Source: Forficula auricularia (taxonomy: Eukaryota > Arthropoda > Insecta > Dermaptera > Forficulidae). Taken from it: a stretch of 64,000 bases of DNA. Location: assembly GCA_024734495.1 (NCBI GenBank), contig JALMQS010000887.1, positions 2,513,986 to 2,577,985 of the forward strand, read 5' to 3'. The position numbers were made by a program, and so were the translations under genes. The notes beneath the pieces were generated by a model. That model did no database searches, was not told the DNA's origin, and saw nothing but the letters and a program-made list of their open reading frames with translations. Below are positions 44,608 to 55,621 of this stretch, piece after piece. The stretch's first letter is position 1. Every line of letters starts with the position of its first letter.

Positions 44608-44709
44608 CCGAAAATTTGTTGTTCCTCTAATTGATACATTCACTCTTATTAAGGAAGTAATAATTAAGTTAAGTAATAATTAAATCAAGAATAAATAGAT
44701 GAACCTTAC

Positions 44710-44783
44710 CAGTCAGGATCCTAGAAATCTCCGCAGATGGACACTCTCCAAAAGCCTCCCTCTGCCTCGCATCTGGACGAGCC
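44710..44783 (-). CDS. Candidate internal exon of a host gene (74 nt)
   Basis: On the minus strand a TTCTATTTTATTTACAG acceptor precedes the segment and a GTAAGG donor follows. One frame is open throughout: 24 codons, ARPDARQREAFGECPSAE then ISRILT, soluble and charged with normal amino-acid mix, unlike chance frames here. It is GC-richer than its surroundings, as expected for an exon. It starts after one base and ends with one base, which matches the phase of the candidate exon at 18107-18179. I do not recognise the protein. Confidence 0.55.
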
Positions 44784-44799
44784 CTGTAAATAAAATAGA

Positions 44800-45252
44800 A
44801 ATGATTTTTTAATATATTCCCATTACTTGGCTTCCTAATCACCTGCTTAGCTTAGTGATTTTTCCAATAGGCACTTTATCCATGAAATTTTTAATTTTTA
44901 AAAATTCCTCAATAAATGCTATTTCCCTAATATTTATTAAAAAATATTAGTAGAGGACTACAATGTATAATTTTTAGGTCAATTTTTGAGAAAATTAATA
45001 ACTTCTCTAATAAAATAATACCTTAATATAATAAAAGTTCTAATGAAAAAAAAGTAGAATTGGTCTTTTCAAATACAATTATATTTGTAATTTTAATGAA
45101 GAGAAATCAATGAGGTTGCCCTCTTATTGGTTCAAATAAACCTATACTTACAACAAATAAATTCCCCATTGATAGATTGATATATTATTTATAAATTAAA
45201 AAATAAAACACTAGGGAAAGATATTTTTTAGAATAATTACTAAAATTGAAAT
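44800..45252. other. AT-rich spacer, nothing recognised
   Basis: Intron-like AT-rich DNA upstream (on the minus strand) of the candidate exon. No repeats were paired. Confidence 0.4.
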
Positions 45253-45359
45253 TTTACTTAGAGAAAGTGGTGTAGGTTTTAGGTGAAACATGAGATTAAT
45301 TAATAAATTAAAGGGTGTGTAGTTTCACAGTGAAACTACATACCCTTTACTTTATTAAT
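45253..45359 (-). mobile_element. Foldback FB-F copy 2 (minimal)
   Basis: An exact 12-bp duplication, TAAAATTGAAAT (45241-45252 and 45360-45371), flanks a 107-bp unit. The tail complement, GTGTAGGTTTTAGGTGAAAC, is on the left and the palindrome GGGTGTGTAGTTTCACAGTG on the right. The arms retain only the outer part of FB-F, with no hammerhead, making it the shortest well-bounded copy. Confidence 0.85.
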
Positions 45360-45371
45360 TAAAATTGAAAT

Positions 45372-45965
45372 CTATAGATTCAATTCAGCTTCCGGGTTTA
45401 ATATAAGCAACTAAAGGAAATATTATAAAGCGGTATAAAAAAATATTCAATGGTATACATAAGTTGAAATTACTAAAATAAATAAATTGAAATTAACTAA
45501 TCAATTAATTGTATGTAAGTATTGAACTTTCTTGTTCACTTCTTTGTTTCTTAAATAAAAATCTAAAATCATTACAGACAAAAAAAAAAAAAAAAAAAAC
45601 TCTCTTCCTTTAAAACTATCCAATGGAAAATTAAAAAAAAATAATTAAATTGCATGACTTGACCCTTATTTTAACAAAAGAAGAATTAAGCTTAAAGATA
45701 TTTTTTTTTAATATTTTCATTCTGATGGGAATTTCCAAAATTAGCAAGAATTACCAAGTCAATAGAAAATAGAATTAATGATTATTAATATTAACCGAAC
45801 TATTTAAAATTAAGCTAAATTTTAACAAAAATTGATATTTTTTTACTTGTTCGTTTTATTTCCATCGTTTCTAAAAAGATTTCATATGTGGAGGCTTGCA
45901 AGATGGGGTATTCCTAATACCAATCAAATATTAAGATGAAATAAGCTGAAGTGCTCTGATGTGGC
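45372..45965. other. AT-rich spacer with poly-A
   Basis: A 20-base A-run at 45580-45599 may be a decayed retroelement tail, but no body is recognised to its left. Confidence 0.35.
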
Positions 45966-46672
45966 CATCCACTTGACTTTATCATACAACCTGGCTGGCA
46001 CTCACTTATATTTAATATTTAATAAAATTATTTATAATCATGCATTTTTAGATTACTGTGGGCCCACTGATTATGTATACAAAATTTGGTTGAGTTTGGT
46101 ACAAGAGGAAGCCTAGATTTTTATTTTTTGACCCTACACCCCCCCTTTTGGGCGGTAAATTTTTGCATTTTTAGACTTCTGGGGGTCCACTGATTATGTA
46201 TCCAAAATTTGGTTGAATTTGCTCAAATGGCCTGGATTTTAAATTTTTTACCCCCCTCAACATATCCTTAATTTTATGTCGATATGCACCAAAATCTAAT
46301 CAGCTCTTAATCTCAATGGACCAAAACTACGTGTGAAATTTGGTTTCGATATTCACACTAGTTTTTGAGCTTAAGCTCGTCCACAATAATTTGGTAACGC
46401 ACACTCACTAAAGGACAACCAGACAGACTAACTAAAAGACAATCAGACTAACAGACATTTTGACAAAACAATTGTTATCTCGAAAAATATAATTTTTTCG
46501 ATGTTCACTTATTAGAGCTTTTTTGTAGATCGAAATGCCATGGTTTAGCTCAATTTTTTTAATAAAAATACTTCCTACCGTTTTTAAGATATTTCGAAAA
46601 AAAAGAAGCAAAAAAAACACTTTTTTCATGCACGATTACAATACTTGACCATACTCTGTATGGTAAATTAAA
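45966..46672 (-). mobile_element. MITE family M, copy 6
   Basis: The right terminus, read here as CTTGACTTTATCATACAACC, is at the left side. The left terminus, CCATACTCTGTATGGTAAAT, is near 46655-46672. Both internal motifs, including the TTTTGTATAC units and the AACCATGG-type region, are present. Confidence 0.7.
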
Positions 46673-47110
46673 AAAGGATTTCATAATGAGTTCATTATAA
46701 CATTGTTTTTAATATCATAATAGATGTTTTATTCTTTCTATCTATACTCGTATGTACTTCCAAATTCCACAATCTATTATATAAAAAAACATATTAATCG
46801 GATTACAAAAAGAATAAAATGAATTTTCCATCTGTAAGCTATGGTATATGATTCATTGAATGTTGAGAGGCGTTAGTTATCGTGTGACACGGCACAGGCA
46901 TCTGTTTTGGCAGGGCCTGCTTAGTATTCTGTCGGGTCACATGAAGCCTTCCTGGATCGACTCTTTGGAGTCCTCCATTTAATCTAATGCCAAGTGTCGC
47001 AAACAACAACTCCTGATTGAATATACACAGTCAACACACCTTATTATTGGCAACCATCCTTTGAATATTCCCCAAAAACAAGAAAAAGTTCATAAAGATA
47101 CATAATACAT
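46673..47110 (-). other. GC-richer block with an open minus frame
   Basis: Between about 47030 and 46855 the minus strand is open for some 60 codons without an ATG requirement, containing GGLQRVDPGRLHVTRQNTK. Composition is balanced, but I recognise no family and see no splice pair. It is either an old exon or a decayed repeat. Confidence 0.25.
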
Positions 47111-47709
47111 TTTCAATAAAGTTGGCTTCAAAAAGTAATTTTCTTCGAGATATTCAAACGAAAATATAGATTTTAAACTCTCTATAAAATATACTATTTA
47201 AAATGAGTTTAATTTTTTGAAAATTTATATTTTTTTCCCCTAAAAATTTTCAATAAATTTGATAAGGGTCCCCCTTTGTATCAATTACCCTTTGAAGAGA
47301 GGCTTCAAAAAGTAATTTATTTCGAGATATTCAAACAAAAGTATAGATTTTAAGCTCTATAAAATATACTATTTAAAATGAGTTTAATTTTTTGAAAATT
47401 TATATTTTTTTTCCACTACAAATTTTCAATAAAGTTGATAAGGATCCCTCCTTTGTATCAACTACCCTTCGAGGAGAGGTTTCAAAAAGTAATTTTTTCC
47501 AGATATTCAAAAAAAAAAAAATAGATTTTAAACTCTGAATAAATATTCTATTTAAAATGAATTTCATTTTTTGAAAATTAATATTTTTTCCCCTAAAAAT
47601 TCTCAATAAAGTTGATAAGGGTCCCCCACTTTGTATCAACTACCCTTCGAGGAGAGGTTTCAAAAAGTAATTTATTGCGAGATATTCAATCGAAAATATA
47701 GATTTTAAA

Positions 47710-48044
47710 TTAATAAATTGTTGTAGGAAATAAGGACAATAGCTTATGCAAATATTTTTTATTTTATGCCAACGTTCCGTCAACTTTGTTGACTTCCTCA
47801 GGGCTCAAACAATTTAAATAGGAAATATTTTCACTCTGTTCGATGACTGGCCTATACGTGTTTGCTAAGAATGAATATTTATAAAATAACAAATATGCAA
47901 AGACGTTAATTTGTTTGAGCCCTGAGGAAGTCAACAAAGTTGTCGAAACGTTGGTATGAAATAAAAAATATTTGCATAAGCTATTGCCCTTATTTCCCTA
48001 CAACAATTTATTGATTTAATCGATGGACATAAATAATCAAAATA
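47710..48044 (+). mobile_element. Foldback FB-G inserted in the satellite
   Basis: An exact 12-bp duplication, ATAGATTTTAAA (47698-47709 and 48045-48056), flanks it, and every other satellite unit is an empty-site reference. Arms begin AATAAATTGTTGTAGG. The tail GATTTAATCGATGGACATAA lies on the right. Both arms have hammerhead-like cores. The loop (47820-47905) is non-coding. Confidence 0.9.
47910..47965 (+). ncRNA. Hammerhead-like ribozyme (FB-G right arm)
   Basis: CTGAGGA (47922-47928), extra A, stem II GTCAAC/GTTGTC with one mismatch, GAAAC (47945-47949) and a palindromic AACGTT. Stem I can pair GCC with GGT or GGC. The opposite arm keeps perfect stem II but has GGAAC in place of GAAAC. 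Activity, if any, would need dimer formation. Confidence 0.5.
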
Positions 48045-49180
48045 ATAGATTTTAAACTCTCTATAAAATATACTATCTAAAATGAGTTTAATTTTTTGAA
48101 AATTAATATTTTTTCCCCCTAAAAATTTTCAATAAATTTGATAAGGGTCCCCCTTTGTATCAACTACTCTCCGAAGAGAGGCTTCAAAAAGTAATTTTTT
48201 TCGAGATATTCAAACAAAAATATAGATTTTAAACTCTCTATAAAATATACTATCTAAAATGAGTTTAATTTTTTGAAAATTAATATTTTTTCCCCCTAAA
48301 AATTTTCAATAAATTTGATAAGGGTCCCCCCTTTGTATCAACTACTCTCCGAAGAGAGGCTTCAAAAAGTAATTTTTTTCGAGATATTCAAACAAAAATA
48401 TAGATTTTAAACTCTCTATAAAATATACTATTTAAAATGAGTGTAATTTTTTGAAAAGTAATATTTTTTCCCTAAAAATGTTCAATAAATAAAATAATCT
48501 GTGTACCTGCATGCCTGGCTTAGTTTTCAGGAATTCGAACTAAAACAATAATTACAAATTTATGATTTATTAATAGAGTATTTCATATAGATTTAAAATA
48601 ACTCAATTACGACTTAAAAAGTGGAAAAAATTTAATATTACAACCCTTTATCGATGGGGTAAAAACACCAAAGGGTCCCCCCTTTATGATCAATTATTAA
48701 AATTTTTTAATAATATCATTTTGTTTTCCCAAGATAAAATACTATTTTCTAATAGAGTATTTCATATAGATTTTTATAATAAAATTCAAAATCGACTTGA
48801 AAAGTGGAACAAATTTACTTTTTCAACCCTTTATCGATGGGGTAAAAACACCAAAGGGGGTTATGATTAATTTTTATAATTTTTTAGAAAAATCATTGAA
48901 TTTCCAAAATAAAATACTTTTTTCTAATAGAGTATTTCATATAGATTTAAAATAATTCAAAATAGTCTTGGAGAGTGGAAAAAATTTAATATTATAATGG
49001 CGTAAAAAACCAAAGGCTCCACCTTACGATTATAATTTTTTAATAAAATCACTGTTTTCCCAAGTTAAAATACTTTCTTCTAATAGAGTATTTCATATAT
49101 GTAGATATATAATAATTAAAAATCAACTTGAAAAGTGGAAAAAATTTACTTTTTCACCCCTTTACCAATGGGGGAAAACA

Positions 49181-50195
49181 CATATAATGATGGAGAAAAA
49201 GAGATCCGTAGAAGTTACTTAAAAAAAAAGAAACTTCGCTCTTTATTAAATAAAAGGGAAAACTTCTTCAATAATACTATTTTATTGGAAGTGGTCTTTT
49301 ATTTATTTCTGGACTGCCTTCATCCAATCCTGAGGTTTTGATTAATCTCCAAAGAAAAACTTCTAACGTAGTAAATAAAGTATTGTTATTTTCGAATTCC
49401 TGAGAACTTAGAATAGAATGAAAGATTTAACTTATACATCAGGATTCCTGGTCTTATTGGTGATGTTTTCTGCGGTAACTTCAATGCACGGAAGAGCATA
49501 AAGTTAGAAGTTTCTATAAATACATATAATTTTTTACACAAAATATTCCATTGAAAAAAACTTCATAGATACTTCTTCACCGTCAAAATTAGAATCAAAT
49601 CGAACCAACAACTATAAGTTCGACAATTTGTTTAACCTTATGACCTCTAGACTGGAATTCCTTTCCTACTTCCATCTTATAACATTCAATTTTTCAAGAA
49701 CCGAGTAATCAAATACCTTAGATTCCAATTAAAAAATATTATAGGGTGCTTAAAGCACATAATATGACTTTCAATTATTGCATTATTAACAAAACAACAA
49801 TAAAATAAAATAATTTTAAGTATATATTGTGAGATGTAAATTTATTCCCCTGCATTTAGTTTTCACAGATTAAAAAAAAATTAAGAATTTTAATTTTTTT
49901 GGTTATATAGTACTAGATTTCATGGGAGTCCGCAGGGGGGGGGGGCGCTGGGATAGAATAAAAAATTCTGTAACTACCCTGACTTCTGGCCTGGCCTCAC
50001 TAACTATGTTTAATGTAAAGTATGTGTTTTCGTATTTAAGCAGTACTGAATTAGTGTATATTTAGTTGTGAAAAAAGTTCAAAAAAATATTTAAATAAAA
50101 ATTGAATAATGTAATTATTTGTTTCAAAGTCCCCCCCCCCCCCTTCTGATTATTTTTTGCGGATGCCTCTGCTATATTGTCTTCTTTTTAGTGCA
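49181..50195. other. AT-rich spacer, nothing recognised
   Basis: A 12-base G-run (49935-49946) and a C-run (50131-50143) face each other about 200 bp apart and may be ends of an eroded MITE. No coding motif. Confidence 0.35.
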
Positions 50196-50199
50196 TCTA

Positions 50200-50792
50200 T
50201 AATACTGTACATTGATCCAAATCGCTTCAAATTTTGGATGTACACGTTTCAAGCAAAGTTATCAAAGAAAACAACTTAAAAAATGCATGTCTGTCTGTCT
50301 GTTTTCTGTATGTACGCGCAATTTCCTTATTATTTTGCATAAAAACGGCTCGAAATATTCTTATGAAATTTTGTATTTGGATAAGATATCTTCTAACTTA
50401 AAATCTAAGCTAGATAATATTTTAATACTTTGACCCCAAAAAAGGGTTTTGGGTGGTTTTGTTGAGTCAATAAAGGAAATTATAAAATAACACCTATACT
50501 ATTAGCTCTACAACAAATTCTGTCAGAAGCAAAGTTTTAGAGAATGTGATTTCTGACAACTTTTGTTTAAAAAATTTCCCAAAAAACCCACCCAAAAGGG
50601 GCGAAGGGTCAAAAAATAGAAATTCTACATCTTCAAAGAAAGTCAACCAAAATTTGTATCCATAGTCTGTAGGTGCCCAGAAGACTAGAAATGCAAAAAC
50701 TAACCACCCAAAATTGGGGATGGCGGGGCCAAAAAAATTAAAATTCCAAGCCTTTGGACCAAAGTCAACCAAAGGCGGGTTTCGCAGCTAGT
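50200..50792 (+). mobile_element. Possible Helitron-like non-autonomous element
   Basis: It opens with TCAAATTTTGGATGTACACG and a GTCT microsatellite. It contains the CAACCAAAATTTGTATCC motif shared with family M. It ends GGCGGGTTTCGCAGCTAGT, a short hairpin-like stem then CTAG-T, the 3' signature of Helitrons. No Rep/helicase is present and the 5' end is uncertain. Confidence 0.4.
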
Positions 50793-50989
50793 TATAAAAT
50801 AAAAGCATGATTTTTTAAAATTATATTATGATTATTAATATTTCTAGAAGTTAAGTAGGTATATTCCCGCATTTTGGTTGTTTCCTCGGTCCGTTCTCCG
50901 AGAGTATTGGAATTTGCTTCGTTGTTCAGAAAAAAAAGCTAGAATTTGATGATTACTAGGTAGGTAGGAAGAGGAATTGCAAAGAGGAG

Positions 50990-51300
50990 GCGCTTCGCGA
51001 CTCTATTTGTATGTGGCTGGGAGTCGGAGGAGGGGACGATGGTCTCGGAACTGGGTCACAACATTGCTACGTCACAGCCGAGCCGGGCAATGACCTCTCC
51101 GCGCGCGCCTCCCAGATCTAGGACAGTGTTTGCCATTGAACCGGCCGTGTGACGTCATGGGGGCATTGCCCAGGCCAGCGCATGCGCTTACTAAAGACGA
51201 CAAACGTGCACCAGGTCCTCCGCGCGCGCAATTGCATAACTCCATTCATCCCAATCCCAGGAGAGCGCATTTCAATATCGTCTGCCGTAAGGATTACCTT
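50990..51300. promoter_or_regulatory. CpG-rich island with CRE and NRF1-type sites
   Basis: This is the most GC- and CpG-rich stretch of the window. It contains a full cAMP-response element, TGACGTCA (51150-51157), a half site ACGTCA near 51070, and the palindrome GCGCATGCGC (51178-51187), the core of the NRF1/erect-wing binding site. Two further CGCGCGC runs occur at 51100 and 51221. These features suit a TATA-less housekeeping promoter. Orientation is undecided. Plus-strand frames of 75 and 65 codons cross it but are unrecognised. Confidence 0.5.
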
Positions 51301-51359
51301 ACTAATGCCAGTAAGAAAGGTTCCAAAATTTGCGGTAAAAAACTGAGAAAATTATAATT

Positions 51360-52015
51360 AAAATTGCAGTTTGCCACTACAAACAATATTGGTAAATACT
51401 GTTTAGGGTGGTGCAAAGAGGATACGTATCGACAAAAACGCCATCTGGTGATCGTGACCGAGTAATCATAATTACTTTTTGCCAAAGAATGATTTAATGA
51501 AAGTAAATTATATTTTAAATAAAGTATTATCCCTAAAAATATATTCTTGGTTATTGATTATCAAAATTTTGTACAATTTGTAAATATTTATACTACATAA
51601 AACCTTTCATGGTTGGTCATGGTCACTAGAGGCGGTAAAAATCGCATACTCTTTTTTAACATAGTCTTTTAAGAGAGGTTTCCCCTCTATCTCATCCCCC
51701 CAAAAACAAGATTTTTGAAAAATATCGGTTTACAATCATTTGTAGGATCTGGCATTGATTTGTGGAACAGTCTGTCTGTTACTACTTGGGATTATAGTCC
51801 TCTGCCCCCTATGATTAAATAAATTATAAATTTTGTCAAGTCCCAATGTCCTAGAGCTGTACAAAATTTTATTTAGTTCTCACAAGCAGAGATTAGCTGA
51901 GGTAGAGAGAGGTCATACCATCCCTGTTAAGGCTTTGAACAGGTTTCCTTATCAATGCCGGGATGTCTAATGCGTCGTTTGCTCCTGGTATCGAGGTTTT
52001 TGTGCGGAATTTTTA
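51360..52015. other. Spacer with a possible LINE-end trace
   Basis: The plus frame near 51745-51815 reads GIDLWNSLSVTTWDYSPLPP, which faintly resembles the LWNSLP region at the end of non-LTR reverse transcriptases. Too short to be sure. The rest is unrecognised. Confidence 0.25.
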
Positions 52016-52019
52016 AATT

Positions 52020-52845
52020 GGTCTTAAAAAAACGAATATTTTTTTTTTATTTTTGATCGCACGTGAAAATATGTTAATTTAAAATGTTTTTAAAATGCTC
52101 ACCAAAAATCAGCTCGATTAAAAAAATTTTAAGAGGTCACTCAAGATTTTTAAAAATTTTCAAAATGGTAAAAAAATTGATTTTTTTTTCTCATCATGTT
52201 ATTATTGGCTACGTTGGAAATTATATAGTAAATATTCTGAAAATTTCAAGTGGATATATTTATTTATTTATAGAGGTGGCTCAGATTTTTTCAATTTTTA
52301 ACGTATTGTACTTTTTAGATGTTTTCGAGTGACATGTAAATATAAATATTAAATTTTTTTATTTTTTATTTTTCCTTCCTGTCCTGTGCTTTATTTCTAT
52401 TTTTTAAGATGTCAACAACAAGAAAAAAAAATAATATTTATATTTACAGGTCACTCAAAAAAACTACTTTAAAAATTAAAAAAATCTTGAGCGACCTCTA
52501 TAAATTGATTGATATATCGACTTGAAATTTTCAAAACATTTTTAATTTTCAACCCAGGCAATAAGGTAATAATAACATAACGAGAAAAAAATAAATAAAT
52601 AAAAACCCCATTTTCTACCATTTTGGAAATTTTAAATTAATTTTAATTTTTTAATTAATTAATTTTTAAATTTAATTTAATAATTTAATTTAATAATTTA
52701 ATATTTTTTAATTAAATTTTTTAATTAATTTTTTAATTAATTTTAATTTTAATTAATTTTAATTTTTTTTTTAACATGTTAAATTAACATATTTTCACAC
52801 GAAATAAAAAAAATATTCGTTTTTTGGGGTGGACCACCCTAGGGG
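52020..52845. mobile_element. Long foldback of about 820 bp
   Basis: Left-side AAAAACGAATATTTTTTTTT and CACGTGAAAATATGTTAATT (52029-52080) are mirrored by AAATTAACATATTTTCACAC and AATATTCGTTTTTTGGGG (52781-52825). Inner segments such as GAGTGACATGTAAATATAAA (52327) pair with 52440-52460. An AT-only run (52625-52770) lies in the right arm. Outer boundaries and target duplication are not settled. Confidence 0.6.
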
Positions 52846-53014
52846 ACACATTACGCGAGGATTTTGAAGTTGCAGAGCAAAAATAGCGTTAAAATAGAAT
52901 CTACAAGAATATATAAATGATAAAAATAGTAAAAATATTTGTCAATTTTTTAATTGTGGAATGATTGCTTTTTTTTAATTTTGCTGAATGTATTTATTAT
53001 TGAGATAATTTTAT

Positions 53015-53520
53015 TATTCAGGTCCAAGCGATTTTACAAACCCCCACAACTTCTCACCATCTACAAGGCCCAAATCCGCCCCTGTCTCGAATACGGCTCT
53101 CATCTGTGGAGAGGAGCCTCAAAATATTCTCTTGCTACCCTTGATGCAATTCAGAAACGAGCCGTCAGGCTAATTGACGATTCTACCCTCACCGACTCCC
53201 TCGACTCGCTGGCTCATCGAAGAGATGTCTCCGCCCTTTCCCTTTTCTATAGATACTATCACGGCAGGTGCTCTGATGAGATAAAATCAATAATTCCCCC
53301 CAAAGCATGCTTTGCACGCAGCACACGTTTTGCCGACTCCCAACACTCTTTCGCGGTCAAATTAGAAAAGTGCCGGACCACTTCATTCGCGAATTCATAT
53401 ATCCCCATGACTTCAAGGAACTGGAACTCTCTCCCAGCCTCTATCTTTCCCAGCACCTATGATCTTCAAACCTTCAAAACCAGGGTGCATAGACACCTAC
53501 GTCTACACCCTCTCACTTAA
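53015..53520 (+). pseudogene. Non-LTR retrotransposon reverse transcriptase C-terminus, 5'-truncated
   Basis: An uninterrupted frame from about 53020 to the stop at 53518 encodes the last 165 or so residues. It holds LLTIYKAQIRPCLEYGSHLW, DAIQKRAVRLIDD, HRRDVSALSLFYRYYHGRCS and a terminal WNSLPASIFP. This is the conserved C-terminal tail after the reverse transcriptase of jockey/CR1-like LINEs of arthropods. The catalytic YXDD and the endonuclease lie in the missing 5' part. No stop or frameshift is seen, so insertion is fairly recent. Confidence 0.85.
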
Positions 53521-53640
53521 ACAACTTTCCCTTCTCTTCGGTAATGCAAGGGTCTTTCGAGATCCATAGGGGCTACATCTTTACTGGTGCACCCCTTCTT
53601 GCATTCGATTGCATTAAAAAAAAAAAAAAAAAAAAAAGGA
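53521..53640 (+). mobile_element. 3' end and poly-A tail of the LINE
   Basis: A short 3' untranslated region with GGTGCACCCCTTCTTGCATT and a run of more than 20 A (53616-53637) completes the copy. The end matches, in decayed form, 61325-61370. Confidence 0.85.
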
Positions 53641-54600
53641 ATATAAATTTCCTTTGAATTACAAATGTAATTGCTCAATTTTCTATCTAGTTATATATTT
53701 ATATAAAATATTCTTTCTCACCTAGACCTTGAAAAGAATTTCAGTTTCAAACCGCAAATATTCAAAGTGTTAACGACCCCCTTTTTCTATAATCAATCAT
53801 CATGGTATTTCCCAAAGTAGAACATCATCAATCTAAATTGACCTTGCTCTAAGTGATTCGATTTGTTATTATAAAAAGATGACTTTCATAAGTTTGAAAT
53901 GCATTATGCGAATACAAATGTAAGTTTTAAATACTAAAATCTATGGATTTTTCAGACTAGAAATTGTAATTTAGAGATTATTTATGTTATTAATAAGCCG
54001 GATAATTGCTCAATGTGAACTCACATACCTAAGATTCCGTAATAATTATTTGAGATATTAAATTCGTTCATGGTCCTTTTATTTTTGTGATGAATTGTAT
54101 TAAGAGTTGAAATTTTATTAAAATCACACATAATTAATTATAATTATTTATTCGTGTTTAATAAATAATTATAATTAAATTCGTTCATATTTATCGTTGA
54201 TAGTTATAGTATAATGCTTATGACAGGACCTCGCCAATCCATCATTGCTCATTTATTTTTGGTCCACTACCCTTGTGGGATGCTGTAAGCTGATAGACTG
54301 CGGATGTCCATCTTTAGACGTGCTATCGGCAATAAGACCACCACATTAGAATTAAATGAAGATATTCGTAATATTTTTTCATATTTTCATATCATGTTGT
54401 CAGGTTCAAAAATTCCCTAAAATGGTCCTAACATTTTAAAGAATTAAACTTAAAAAAAATTAAGCTAATATAAGTCTCCTTAATGAGATCTTTGGTGGAA
54501 AACATTCCATGTTAAAAAATATTCAACTATCCCCAAAACAATTTATGATTTTGGAAAAAAGGATGAATACATTAAACAGTCAATTTCAATTTTGTATTTA
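53641..54600. other. Spacer with repeat Q
   Basis: Repeat Q is at 54105-54178 (AAGAGTTGAAATTTTATTAA and its inverted end). A GC-richer patch (54215-54345) holds GGATGCTGTAAGCTGATAGA but no assignable structure. Confidence 0.4.
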
Positions 54601-55069
54601 TTTAATAACGAGCTTCGAGGGCGTGCCTTCTGGTGTCCTGACGGGCAGCGTCTCGGTCTAAAAATTTTATTCCTCTTAAAAAACCACACTCCAAATGTAT
54701 ACCCGTAAACTACCGAAAATACATCGTCTCTTAAAAGTTTTGCCTCTTTAATTTTTGAGTGGCGGGGGGAGGGGGATAATTATGAATATATTTAATGTTT
54801 CTTAATTTAAAATGAATTGGAGTCTTTCATTTCAAAATTACAATTATATTTCAAATTTGCCTGGTTAATGAAAATCGATTGGAGCCATCAGTTTAAAATC
54901 CGAGCTGACAATTATATTTCAAATTTGCCTCCTTAATTAATATATATTTAATGTTTCTTTATTTAAAATCTATTGATGTTTTTTCGTTTTCATTCAAGTT
55001 CAAATGAATACAATATTATCTCGACACAGTCTAAATCAAAAATATATAGTTTTAGTAACAGAAATCAAG

Positions 55070-55442
55070 ATAAGAGTAAATAGATATTTTATTTAATATG
55101 GATTTACTATGAGTTAAGGATACTGGGTCACTTATTTCACATTAAAATTAAAAAATTAAAAGATATAAAAATTTTTTCTTTTTCAATATATATATTCGGG
55201 CTATCAACCCATCTTCAGGAAATACAGAAGGTAACGTATTTCCTTAAGATGGGTTGATAGCCCGAAATATATATATTGAAAAAGAAAAAAATTTTATATC
55301 TTTTAATTTTTTAATTTTAATGTGAAATAAGTGACCCAGTATCCTTAACTCATAGTAAATCCATATTAAATAAAATATCTATTTACTCTTATCTTTATTA
55401 AAGATGTTTCACCTTGCACCAACACCACAATCTCTACTGATT
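55070..55442 (+). mobile_element. Penelope-like foldback FB-B copy 2
   Basis: An exact 12-bp duplication, ACAGAAATCAAG (55058-55069 and 55443-55454), flanks a palindrome centred near 55234. The tail AAGATGTTTCACCTTGCACC ends CTCTACTGATT. Arms and tail equal those of 25725-26694 in the opposite orientation, but no endonuclease segment is present. Left-arm hammerhead reads GAAUAU and right-arm CUUAAGA, so both are damaged. The homologous empty site is at 30855-30870. Confidence 0.9.
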
Positions 55443-55464
55443 ACAGAAATCAAGGTATAATTAT

Positions 55465-55590
55465 TAATGTTTCAATGGTGTAATGGCTAGAGCTAATGCC
55501 CTTAGTTCAAGAGTTCGTCGGTTCGATTCTAGGCAAGACGGTAATTTTTTTAGAGAAATTTCTCTAAGCGTTGTTACAAATTAATCTAGA
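55465..55590 (+). mobile_element. tRNA-derived SINE, copy 2
   Basis: A box TGGTGTAATGGCTAGAG (55476-55492), B box GGTTCGATTCT (55520-55530), then a body ending TTTCTCTAAGCGTTGTTACA. Homologous to 30722-30843. Spacing between boxes and the shared 3' body define a SINE rather than a tRNA gene. Confidence 0.75.
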
Positions 55591-55621
55591 CAAATATATA
55601 TAGTATAAAAAAATTAGGTAA

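Larger units (their letters stand above)
47120..49180 (+). repeat. Satellite of about 178 bp, two diverged blocks
   Basis: Units in the first block start at GGCTTCAAAAAGTAATTT-like sites near 47124, 47302, 47479, 47656, 48181 and 48359 (spacing 177-179). A second block (48571, 48750, 48925, 49081) marked by TAATAGAGTATTTCATAT has spacings of 179, 175 and 156. Both carry AGGGTCCCCCCTTT-like centres, so they are probably branches of one satellite. Foldback FB-G splits one unit. Confidence 0.85.
54600..55590 (-). mobile_element. Composite element U, mirrored copy
   Basis: Reverse complement of 30722-32260: terminus GGGCAGCGTCTCGGTC (54640), one partial satellite-unit end, GAGTGGCGGGGGGAGGGGG (54758), two AATTATATTTCAAATTTGCC units and the SINE head. 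The 161-bp array is absent here. A Penelope-type foldback interrupts it at 55070-55442. Confidence 0.65.

Noticed and set aside
49935..50143. MITE with G-run/C-run termini
   Set aside because: Only the homopolymers mirror each other; adjoining bases do not pair and no duplication is visible.
51130..51357. First coding exon in the CpG island
   Set aside because: The 75-codon frame is basic and unrecognised, and two overlapping frames are open merely because the region is GC-rich. I kept only the promoter-like call.
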